Positions 1 to 5,018 of a DNA stretch of 5,024 nucleotides are shown here, in pieces. The stretch comes from Myxococcota bacterium (GTDB lineage: Bacteria; Myxococcota_A; UBA9160; PR03), in NCBI GenBank assembly GCA_030066475.1, contig JASJBO010000462.1, positions 1 through 5,024 of the forward strand. The letters are read 5' to 3'. Both the position numbers and the translations under genes were made by a program. The notes beneath the pieces were generated by a model. That model saw only the letters and a list, made by a program, of their open reading frames with translations, did not search any database and had not been told where the DNA came from. Every line of letters begins with the position of its first letter. Position 1 is the stretch's first letter.

Positions 1-109
1 CCAACAGTTCGTTCCAATCGATCCGTGGTACCGTCCTGGCGGCGGGCGCCGTGGCCCAGCGTTGGCGGTCAGCGCTGTTGGGCGCAGCTGAACCGCCGAT
101 CCGTTGGGC
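1..109 (+). other. attC-like recombination site(s), partial at the window edge
   Basis: Two GTTGGGC core boxes (77-83 and 103-109) lie only 26 bases apart. A compact attC-like fold spans 54-109: GCCCAGC (54-60) pairs with GTTGGGC (103-109, one G-T wobble), and GGCGGTCAGC (64-73) pairs with 87-97 around one bulged A. Its 3' half closely resembles the 3' half of the stronger site ending at 583 (GCAGCTGA, then CCGTTGGGC). A second reading uses CCAACAG (1-7), whose first bases lie outside the window, pairing with CTGTTGG (75-81), and CCAA (14-17) with TTGG (62-65). Its left half, CCAACAGTTCGTTCCAA, resembles the left half of aadA-type attC sites. In the 54-109 fold the bulge is on the less usual arm and the left core is GCCCAGC rather than GCCCAAC, so I am less sure of this site than of the next. 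Confidence 0.5.
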
Positions 110-577
110 GGCATCCGCGGCCGCGCCTTGATCCTCGAACACGCAGACATTCTGAAAGAGCTTGTCGGGAGCCGACCGGATCGCGTTCGCTCTTCCTGGC
201 TCTCCTTGCCGTTCGCACCTGGCGCTCCGGTCGGGCCCGGGGCAGGGGCAGTCGGCTCTCATCAGGTTCGCGTCGGCCGGCGCCGCTTCTGCTCCGCCAG
301 GCACCTACCTTGCGGGCCCTCGGCCTTGCGGCTCTGAACGGCAAGCCGCTGGCGACGGCCGCTTCGCCTGCTCGCTCCTTCGCGACTTGGTGGTCTGCCG
401 GGTTGGTCGTGCTTCGTCGGCGCCGGGCCGCCCAACATGGCCACTGCAGCTGACGGCCGCGCGCTTCGGGTTCGCGCAGCACCGTGGGCGGCGGCCGCCG
501 GCTTCTGCCTCGACCGAGGGCGGCCGCCGCGCGGTGCTATGGTCGTCCACGGCGGCCGCAGCTGAGCGGCCGGTCCG
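104..577 (+). mobile_element. Putative gene cassette without a convincing gene
   Basis: If recombination occurs between G and TT of the core boxes, as in integrons, this is one cassette running from TTGGGC at 104 to the G at 577, with its own attC at 430-583. The 320 bases before that attC contain no frame I would call a gene with confidence. A + frame from TTG 104 to the stop at 335-337 begins plausibly (LILEHADILKELVG near the N-terminus) but becomes proline- and glycine-rich and has no visible ribosome binding site. The long frames on both strands here are typical of stop-poor G+C-rich DNA. It may be a gene-less cassette, a decayed gene, or a 77-residue protein. Confidence 0.4.
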
Positions 578-583
578 TTGGGC
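430..583 (+). other. attC: attC recombination site (integron cassette)
   Basis: The outer cores GCCCAAC (430-436) and GTTGGGC (577-583) are perfectly complementary. Inside them CAGCTG-A-CGGCCGC (447-460) pairs with 552-564 over 13 base pairs with a single unpaired A at 453. In known attC sites such as aadA the extrahelical base is also an A in the left half of the top strand. Between core and arm, GGCC 439-442 can pair with 568-571. The variable part is itself folded: AGCACCG (478-484) pairs with 532-538, and GCGGCGGCCG (488-497) with 521-530. At 154 bases the site is long for an attC. Integron integrase would recognise the folded bottom strand and exchange it at G/TT (577/578). The orientation matches the + strand gene that follows. 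A random inverted repeat is unlikely, given the core consensus, the extrahelical base and the neighbouring sites. Confidence 0.78.
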
Positions 584-596
584 GGCGGTGCGCGCT

Positions 597-905
597 GTGA
601 AATACGACCTTCGCAACGACCCGGGTGCAGCGCGGAAGCCTGAGTTCCTTGCCTGGCTACTCGACACGACGGCGAACGATCTCCGAGCGGCCGGTTCAGA
701 CCCGGAACAGATCAAGACAGCGGTCTTCCTATTCCTACACCGGGCGTACGAAGCGGGCATCCAGCCCGAGGAAGTCGTCGAGCTGTTCGGTATCTCGGAT
801 CCGAACATCCTCTCGACCGCTGGGTGCCAGGGTCAAACTGATCAGCTCGCCATGGGGTTCTACGAGCAACTCGAGCCATCCATTGCCGGCACCTACGGGT
901 TCTAA
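597..905 (+). CDS. Small hypothetical protein of a gene cassette
   Basis: I do not recognise a family. The frame gives 102 residues from GTG 597, or 105 from the in-frame GTG at 588. A much longer frame is open upstream, but it runs through the attC at 430-583 and turns into low-complexity Ala/Arg/Gly/Pro sequence, so I start the gene after the cassette boundary. The product is soluble, mildly acidic and probably mostly helical: residues about 16-33 (EFLAWLLDTTANDLRAAG), 39-54 (IKTAVFLFLHRAYEAG) and 57-65 (QPEEVVELF). It has one cysteine, no signal peptide and no membrane segment. The start lies 10-20 bases after an attC core and the stop only 5 bases before the next GCCCAAC, which is classic cassette packing. 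No clear ribosome binding site is seen. Such genes are usually transcribed from an upstream integron promoter, which is outside this window. The function is unknown. Confidence 0.62.
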   Translation: MKYDLRNDPGAARKPEFLAWLLDTTANDLRAAGSDPEQIKTAVFLFLHRAYEAGIQPEEVVELFGISDPNILSTAGCQGQTDQLAMGFYEQLEPSIAGTYGF

Positions 906-910
906 CCGCC

Positions 911-930
911 GCCCAACACCTATCAGGCCC
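911..930 (+). other. Left half of an attC site (right half not found)
   Basis: GCCCAAC (911-917) follows the stop codon of the cassette gene by 5 bases, where an attC is expected, and is identical to the left core of the site at 430. I could not find a matching right half nearby. No GTTGGGC occurs between 918 and 1400, and the sequence after the core (ACCTATCAGGCCCC) has no good inverted partner before about 1287. The site may be truncated, split by the IS110 insertion, or paired with a diverged core. Confidence 0.45.
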
Positions 931-1287
931 CCGGTTGTCAACAGGCAATGACGTCCCTTGACGCCCGCCTCTTCGGTCGCGGCGTTCGCTCTGAGCGCGT
1001 CGCCCTCCTCCGTCTCCGACTTTCGTTTCCGTCTTCTGGCTCGAGGCTCTTCAGGAGCCTGCACCAAACACCTATTGGGGATCTTCGTCGGAGCGATGCG
1101 GCCGCCCCGCGCCCCAGAAACTCGTCGGTTCCCTCACTCGTCCAGTCAAGATCGAGCGGGCTCTTCGGCCAGTTGGCTCCGGGCTCGAGCAAGGGGCAGA
1201 GCTCGTTGGAGAAGCGCACTTCGGCGCCCCACGAGTGTTCGGAGGGGAGAGGGGTCTCCAATCACAGCGAACAGATGCCGGGCCCCG
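931..1287. other. Stretch without a convincing gene
   Basis: About 350 bases with several overlapping open frames and no clear coding signal. The most protein-like is on the minus strand: 107 residues, 1261 to 938, starting at a TTG directly after a stop codon. Its N-terminal half contains GAEVRFSNELCPLLEP and its C-terminal half is a run of arginines. It has no ribosome binding site and no family I recognise. A small hairpin, AGGCTC (1044-1049) with GAGCCT (1055-1060), lies next to CACCAAACACCTATTGGGG. The 9-mer AACACCTAT occurs both at 915-923 and at 1067-1075. The stretch could be the body of a further cassette or the 3' non-coding part of the IS110 element. Confidence 0.4.
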
Positions 1288-1407
1288 GCCCAAGAGACCC
1301 TTGCGGGCTTCGCCGCCCGAGCGGCGATCCCAGATCTCTGGATCGCTTGCAGGTCTCTTCGTCGGGCTTGGCCCTGGCTTCCCGAGGAAGCCCGGCTCCA
1401 GTTGGGC
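1288..1407. other. Highly structured segment: attC candidate or IS110 non-coding RNA candidate
   Basis: Two folds compete. As an attC, GCCCAAG (1288-1294) pairs with GTTGGGC (1401-1407) at six of seven positions, and CGGGCTTC (1304-1311) pairs with GAAGCCCG (1387-1394). As a branched RNA, AAGAGACC (1292-1299) pairs with GGTCTCTT (1352-1359), enclosing a small CCGC/GCGG hairpin near 1313-1323 and a long hairpin GCGATCCCAG (1324-1333) with CTGGATCGC (1338-1346). It lies 27-146 bases beyond the stop codon of the minus-strand IS110 transposase. IS110-family elements carry a bridge (seeker) RNA in a non-coding end, on the 3' side in the IS1111 group. The presence of strong structure is certain, but its identity is open. 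Confidence 0.4.
1376..1392 (-). other. Perfect hairpin beyond the IS110 transposase stop
   Basis: GGCTTCC (1376-1382) and GGAAGCC (1386-1392) form a 7-bp perfect stem with a CGA loop, 42 bases past the IS110 stop codon on the minus strand. No T-run follows on either strand, so a simple intrinsic terminator is not supported. It overlaps the larger alternative folds of 1288-1407. Confidence 0.35.
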
Positions 1408-1433
1408 AGCGGGATCACCCCTCTCCGCTCCTT

Positions 1434-2402
1434 TCAGCTTCGAGCGAGGAACCGCTCCCTGTCGAAGACGCGCTCCTTGCTCAGCATGAAGTAGACGGCC
1501 CGGCCGAGCTTGGCGGCCAGGATCGAGAGCGCCTTGGCCTTGCCGTGCCGACCGGCCAGCCGCCGCAGGTGCTTCTGGCCTTCGGGGTTGTTGCGCAGGA
1601 ACAGGGCGGCCGCCTCGGAGAAGGCCCACTTCAGGTGGACGTTGCCGATCTTGGCGCCTCCGGTCCCGAGCCGCTTGCCGGCCGAGGTGTGATCGCACTT
1701 CACCAGCCGCGCGTACGAGAGGAAGTCCTGCACCCGCGGGAAGCGCTCGATCTGGTGGATCTCGTACAGGATCGTGAGCGCCAGGATCTTCCCGATCCCC
1801 GGGACCGAGCGAAGCCGATGAAAGGCCTGGGGATCGTGCTCCTTCGCCTGGCGGACCAGGTGGAGCTCGAGCTCGCGGAGGATCTGGTCGTAGTGCTCGA
1901 TCAGCTGGAGATCGACCTCCAGGCTCTTGCGCGCATCGGGCTCGGCGAAGGCCTCGGCCACGCCCGCGCGGTTCGCCCGGTACGCGACCTTCGCCGTCGG
2001 GGCCGGCAGGTTGTACTGGTGGTGGGTGTTCTGGACGTGGGCCAGCAGGTTCCCGCGCCGGCGGACTAGGTGGAGCCGTCTCCGGAGCAGATCCCGGGTC
2101 GCACGCATCTCGGGCGGGTAGACGTAGGCCTGCGGCAGGTTCCCGCCCCGCAGCAGGCTCGCGATCTTGAAGGCATCGACCTTATCGTTCTTGGCCTTGG
2201 CGCCGTGGATGGCCTTCATGTAGAGGGCGTGGCCCAGGACGAAGGCGATGCCCTCGCGGCGGCACAGATCCGCGAGCCAGTACCAGGTGAACATGCACTC
2301 GACGGCGACGACCAGGTCCTCGCGGTAGGGCGCCACGGCCGCCAGGAAGGCTTCGGGCCGGCTGCGGACGTTCTGGTGCAGGAGGATCTGGCCCTCCCGG
2401 TC
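1434..2402 (-). pseudogene. IS110-family transposase, C-terminal piece (322 codons)
   Basis: DEDD (RuvC-like) plus serine transposase of the IS110 family, which moves its element using an RNA guide. This piece is residues 27-348 of a reconstructed 348-residue protein. Visible are Glu61 (VECMFTWYWLADLC), Asp99 and Asp102 (KNDKVDAFKIA), then a helical linker, a helix-hairpin-helix-like SVPGIGKILALTILYEI (225-241), and a C-terminal domain with HTSAGKRLG, where Ser266 is the likely nucleophile. The first catalytic residue, Asp15, is on the other piece, so this fragment cannot act alone. Codon phase continues exactly across the 6-bp target duplication into the N-terminal piece. The open frame runs on upstream through the IS21 element to about 3662, but that part is antisense to istA and is not IS110 sequence. 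An in-frame ATG at 2459, inside the IS21 end, could start a shortened product with 19 foreign residues, without a good ribosome binding site. Confidence 0.93.
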
Positions 2403-2407
2403 GAGGA
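2402..2407. repeat. Target site duplication, left copy (CGAGGA)
   Basis: CGAGGA directly precedes the left IS end (CCTCGGTGGAC) and is repeated at 4936-4941 directly after the right end. The match stops at exactly 6 bases on both sides. Six bases is within the 4-8 bp usual for IS21-family insertion. On the IS110 coding strand it reads TCCTCG, covering parts of codons 25-27 (Ile-Leu-Asp). Confidence 0.93.
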
Positions 2408-2464
2408 CCTCGGTGGACACGCAAAAGCGGCCATTGATGGACGTCTGAAAAGCGGCCATAGAGG
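2408..2464 (+). repeat. Left terminal repeats of the IS21-family element
   Basis: Two direct copies of a 21-22 base unit 24 bases apart: TGGAC-ACGC-AAAAGCGGCCAT at 2414-2434 and TGGAC-GTCTG-AAAAGCGGCCAT at 2438-2459. They match, in inverse orientation, the two copies at the right end. In the IS21 family such repeats are the transposase (IstA) binding sites. The left outermost copy has lost one base in its middle and reads ACGC instead of GTCTG. Confidence 0.88.
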
Positions 2465-2516
2465 CTGACGACCCAGGACGTTGACGACGGCGCGGGAGCT
2501 GCGACTCCCCGCCGTC

Positions 2517-4097
2517 ATGGCGAACGTCCTGAGCAACGAGAAACGCGAGCAAGTTCTGGCACTTGGCCGTCTGGGCTGGTCGCTGCGGCGCATCCAGGAG
2601 GCCACCGGTGTGCGTCGTGAGACGGCGAGCCGGTACCTCCAGAGGGCGGGGATCGCGGTGCGATCGCCCGGTCGCTGGGGGCACCCACCGGCAAAGGCGG
2701 CCATAGAGACGTCCACCGACCCCGGGCCTCCGGCAAAAGCGGCCAAAGAGGCGTCCACCGACTCGTCGGGACCGCCGGCGCCGGGCCGCAGCCCGCAGGC
2801 CAGCGCCTGCGAGGCGTACCGGGAGTGGATCGAGGAGGCCGTGGGCCGGGGCCGTCCGGCGATGGCGATCTGGCAGGACCTGGTCGACGACCACGGCTTC
2901 GCCTTCGGTTACGCGAGCGTGCGCCGCTTCGTGGCCAAGCTCCGCGCCGCGACGCCTCGGGAGGCGCATCCCGTGATCGAGACCGCGCCCGGTGAGGAGG
3001 CGCAGGTCGACTACGGCGACGGCCCGATGGTGCGCCATCCCGAGACGGGCAAGTACCGCCGCATGCGGCTGTTCGTGATGACGCTCGGCTACAGCCGCAA
3101 GTCCGTGCGCTTGCTCACCTGGAAGTCGAGCTCGCGCCTCTGGGCGGAGCTGCACGAGCGGGCCTTCCGCCGGCTCGGCGGCGCCGTCCGGATCGTGGTC
3201 CACGACAACCTGAAGGAGGGCGTGGTCCGGCCCGACGTCTACGACCCGGCGCTCAATCCGCTCTATCGCGACGTCCTCGCCCACTACGGCGTGACCGCCC
3301 TGCCGTGTCGGGTGCGCCATCCCGACCGCAAGGGCAAGAGCGAGTCGGCCATCCGCCACACCCAGCAGAAGCTGCACGGCCTGCGCTTCGAGACCCCGGA
3401 GGCAGGCCAGGGCTACCTCGACCGCTGGGAGGCGCGCTGGGCCGACACCCGCATCCACGGCACCACCAAGCGCCAAGTGGCCGCGATGTTCGCGGAGGAG
3501 CGGCCGCACCTGCGGCCGCTCCCCCTCGAGCCGTTCCGCTACTACGCCCACGGCGAGCGCACCGTGCATCTCGATGGCGCCATCGAGGTCGAGGGCGCCT
3601 ACTACCACCTGCCCCCCGGCCATATCGGCCGTCGCGTCCAGGTCCAGTGGGACGGCCTCCAAGTGCGCATCCTCGACCCGAAGACCGGGGCGCTACTGCG
3701 CGAGCACGTGCGCCAGCAGCGGGGTCGGCGCCGAATGCGCGACGAGGACCGTCCGAAGCGGACTCCGCCCACGACGCTGCAGCTGCTCGCCCGGGCCACC
3801 CGCGCAGGCGACCACGTCGGCGCCCTGTGCCAGGCCATCCATCGCCACGACGGCGAGGCTGGCGTGCGTCGCATCTTCGGCGTGCTCGCCTGCGTGAAGA
3901 AGTACGGCCCCGCCGTCGTGGACGAGGCCTGCGCGGCGGCTCTCGAGCTCGAGCTCCCGACCTACCGCTTCGTCCGGCGCTTCCTCGAACGGAAGCCCTC
4001 GCTCCAGCTCACGCTCCAGCAGGTGAACCCTCTGATCCGCGAGCTCACCCACTACCGCGATCTCATCGATCGCCGTACCGAAGGAGACCCGACGTGA
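2517..4097 (+). CDS. istA: IS21-family transposase IstA
   Basis: DDE/RNase H-fold transposase that binds the element ends and joins them to target DNA with the helper ATPase IstB. From ATG 2517 the protein has 526 residues, a normal family length. Residues 9-45 form a helix-turn-helix (SLRRIQEATGVRRETASRYL). The catalytic core shows Asp165 (AQVDYGDG), Asp230 (VVHDNLKEG) and Glu276 (DRKGKSESA), so the triad is complete. Residues about 340-405 look like the small beta domain, and the basic tail may contact IstB. The frame is open 12 codons further up to TTG 2481. I prefer ATG 2517, where the helix-turn-helix region begins, though neither start has a well-placed ribosome binding site. Residues 57-85 contain a 14-residue tandem repeat (PPAKAAIETSTDPG, then PPAKAAKEASTDSSG) in the linker after the DNA-binding domain; its DNA echoes the IS ends. 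The stop overlaps the istB start. Confidence 0.95.
   Translation: MANVLSNEKREQVLALGRLGWSLRRIQEATGVRRETASRYLQRAGIAVRSPGRWGHPPAKAAIETSTDPGPPAKAAKEASTDSSGPPAPGRSPQASACEAYREWIEEAVGRGRPAMAIWQDLVDDHGFAFGYASVRRFVAKLRAATPREAHPVIETAPGEEAQVDYGDGPMVRHPETGKYRRMRLFVMTLGYSRKSVRLLTWKSSSRLWAELHERAFRRLGGAVRIVVHDNLKEGVVRPDVYDPALNPLYRDVLAHYGVTALPCRVRHPDRKGKSESAIRHTQQKLHGLRFETPEAGQGYLDRWEARWADTRIHGTTKRQVAAMFAEERPHLRPLPLEPFRYYAHGERTVHLDGAIEVEGAYYHLPPGHIGRRVQVQWDGLQVRILDPKTGALLREHVRQQRGRRRMRDEDRPKRTPPTTLQLLARATRAGDHVGALCQAIHRHDGEAGVRRIFGVLACVKKYGPAVVDEACAAALELELPTYRFVRRFLERKPSLQLTLQQVNPLIRELTHYRDLIDRRTEGDPT
2688..2762 (+). repeat. Tandem repeat inside istA resembling the IS terminal repeats
   Basis: Two 33-base copies (2688-2720 and 2730-2762) recur with a 42-base period: CCGGCAAA(A/G)GCGGCCA, then (A/T)AGAG(A/G)CGTCCACCGAC. 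Each joins a GCGGCCA motif, as at the left IS end, to a CGTCCACCGA motif, as at the right IS end (ACGTCCACCGAGG 4923-4935). The period is exactly 14 codons, so the reading frame is kept. Confidence 0.85.
4081..4086 (+). promoter_or_regulatory. Ribosome binding site of istB
   Basis: AAGGAG lies within the last codons of istA, 7 bases before GTG 4094. Its spacing favours GTG 4094 over ATG 4100 (13 bases) as the istB start. Confidence 0.75.
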
Positions 4098-4855
4098 AGA
4101 TGACCGAGCTCGACCCCGCGCTGCGCAAGCTGCGCCTCTCCGGCATGGCCGACCATCTGGAGATGCGGCTGCTCGAGGCCCAGAAGGGGCACTGGGCCGC
4201 CATCGACTTCCTCTCGGCCCTCGTCCAGGACGAGCTCGAGCGGCGCCAGGACCGGCTGCTCGAGCGACGCATCAAGCAGGCCCGCTTTCGCGATGCGGGC
4301 AAGACGCTCGACGGATTCGACTTCAAATTCAACCCGAAGATCGATCGCGCGCTCGTCTTCGAGCTCGCCACCGGCCGCTTCCTCGCGCGCGCCGAGGACT
4401 CCCTGTTTCTCGGCCCGCCGGGCAGCGGGAAGAGCCACATTGCGCAGGCCATCGGCCTCGCCGTGATCCATCAGGGACACCGCGTCGCCTACCGCGAGGT
4501 CCACACGCTACTCGAAGAGCTCGCCGATGCGACGCTCGACGGCGAGCGCAAGGAGTACATCGCCGAGCTGGCCAGCGTCCCGCTTCTCATCCTGGACGAC
4601 CTCGGCATGCGAAAGCTCCCCACGACCGCGGCCGAAGACCTGCTCGAGCTGATCATGCGCCGCTACGAGCGCAACAGCACACTCATCACATCCAACCGAC
4701 CCGTCGAGGACTGGGGACGGCTGCTCGGCGACACGGCGGCCGTCACGGCGATGCTCGACCGCCTGCTCCACCACGGCCACATCCTCAAGTGCGGGCCCAG
4801 GAGCTGGCGCACTCGAAAGCCACCCGCCTTGCAGAAGGAGCCCGCGGCGAGGTAG
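4094..4855 (+). CDS. istB: IS21-family helper ATPase IstB
   Basis: AAA+ ATPase that assembles on target DNA and delivers it to the IstA transposase. The protein has 253 residues, within the family's usual range. An N-terminal helical region (1-100) precedes Walker A GPPGSGKS (107-114), Walker B LLILDD (164-169) and a sensor-like TSNRP (199-203); the basic C-terminus is usual for IstB. The Walker A has Ser where many relatives have Thr, a conservative change. GTG 4094 overlaps the istA stop TGA (4095-4097) as GTGA and has AAGGAG 7 bases upstream, so the two genes are probably translationally coupled. An upstream in-frame extension to 3305 exists but lies inside istA in another frame and gives Pro/Arg-rich sequence, so it was not used. 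The stop is 28 bases before the right terminal repeats. Confidence 0.95.
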   Translation: MKMTELDPALRKLRLSGMADHLEMRLLEAQKGHWAAIDFLSALVQDELERRQDRLLERRIKQARFRDAGKTLDGFDFKFNPKIDRALVFELATGRFLARAEDSLFLGPPGSGKSHIAQAIGLAVIHQGHRVAYREVHTLLEELADATLDGERKEYIAELASVPLLILDDLGMRKLPTTAAEDLLELIMRRYERNSTLITSNRPVEDWGRLLGDTAAVTAMLDRLLHHGHILKCGPRSWRTRKPPALQKEPAAR

Positions 4856-4883
4856 AACACCACCCGACCTGGGCGTCATCCCT

Positions 4884-4935
4884 TGGCCGGTTTTGAGACG
4901 TCCACGTATGGCCGCTCTTCAGACGTCCACCGAGG
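4884..4935 (-). repeat. Right terminal repeats of the IS21-family element
   Basis: Read on the minus strand from the outer end: CCTCGG, then TGGACGTCTGAAGAGCGGCCAT (4929 to 4908) and TGGACGTCTCAAAACCGGCCA (4904 to 4884), with a period of 25 bases. They are inverted relative to the two left-end copies. The outer copy keeps GTCTG, which the left outer copy has changed. The inner copy is slightly diverged (ACCGGCCA for AGCGGCCA). Confidence 0.87.
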
Positions 4936-4941
4936 CGAGGA
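4936..4941. repeat. Target site duplication, right copy (CGAGGA)
   Basis: CGAGGA directly after the right IS end, identical to 2402-2407. The bases beyond differ (t here, c there), so the duplication is exactly 6 bp. Confidence 0.93.
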
Positions 4942-5014
4942 TGCACAGGTACATCGTCTTCGCGTGCAGATCGATCCCGCAGTAGTGCATGTGGCTGTTC
5001 GTGTAGAATCGCAT
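4937..5014 (-). pseudogene. IS110-family transposase, N-terminal piece (26 codons)
   Basis: From ATG 5012-5014 the minus strand encodes 26 residues that include HMHYCGIDLHAKTMYLCIL, the start of the IS110 catalytic domain with Asp15 in GIDLHAK. After Leu26 the frame enters the IS21 end, reads Ala-Ser-Val-Asp-Val and stops at 4919-4921, giving a 31-residue dead-end peptide. The missing continuation, starting at Asp27, is at 2402 and below. An alternative start at Met9 would still keep Asp15, but the ribosome binding site favours the first Met. The piece is far too short to be noticed without joining the two sides of the insertion. Confidence 0.92.
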
Positions 5015-5018
5015 GGCT

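Larger units (their letters stand above)
2408..4935 (+). mobile_element. Complete IS21-family insertion sequence, 2528 bp
   Basis: Boundaries come from the 6-bp duplication and from identical inverted 11-base ends: CCTCGGTGGAC at 2408-2418 and its complement at 4925-4935. The element holds istA then istB on the + strand with subterminal repeats at both ends, the standard IS21 plan, and a length normal for the family. Both genes are intact with all key motifs, so the element could be active. It sits in codon 27 of an IS110 transposase gene in the opposite orientation. Many IS21 relatives end in TG/CA. These ends do not, but the duplication and the restored host gene leave little room for other boundaries. 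Confidence 0.95.

Noticed and set aside
162..587. N-terminal extension of the small cassette protein to 247 residues
   Set aside because: It would run through a complete attC site and consists of low-complexity Ala/Arg/Gly/Pro sequence. The protein-like part begins only after 588-597.
938..1261. Minus-strand 107-residue frame as a gene
   Set aside because: TTG start right after a stop, no ribosome binding site, arginine-run C-terminus and no recognised family. Mentioned only as a weak possibility.
1376..1392. Hairpin as an intrinsic terminator of the IS110 gene
   Set aside because: The stem is perfect, but no T-run follows on either strand.
948..2069. Plus-strand 373-residue open frame
   Set aside because: Most of it is antisense to the clearly recognisable IS110 transposase, and it has no family features of its own.
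2688..2762. CRISPR-like repeats
   Set aside because: Only two copies with a 9-base gap, inside a coding frame with a 14-codon period, and similar to the IS ends.
2460..3662. Minus-strand open frame extending the IS110 fragment to 742 residues
   Set aside because: The upstream 400 residues are antisense to istA, are rich in Ala/Arg/Gly/His, and start inside another mobile element. The frame is open only because of high G+C content.
3305..4093. Plus-strand open frame giving a 516-residue version of IstB
   Set aside because: The extra part overlaps istA in another frame and is Pro/Arg/His-rich without domains. AAGGAG and the GTGA overlap mark the real start at 4094.
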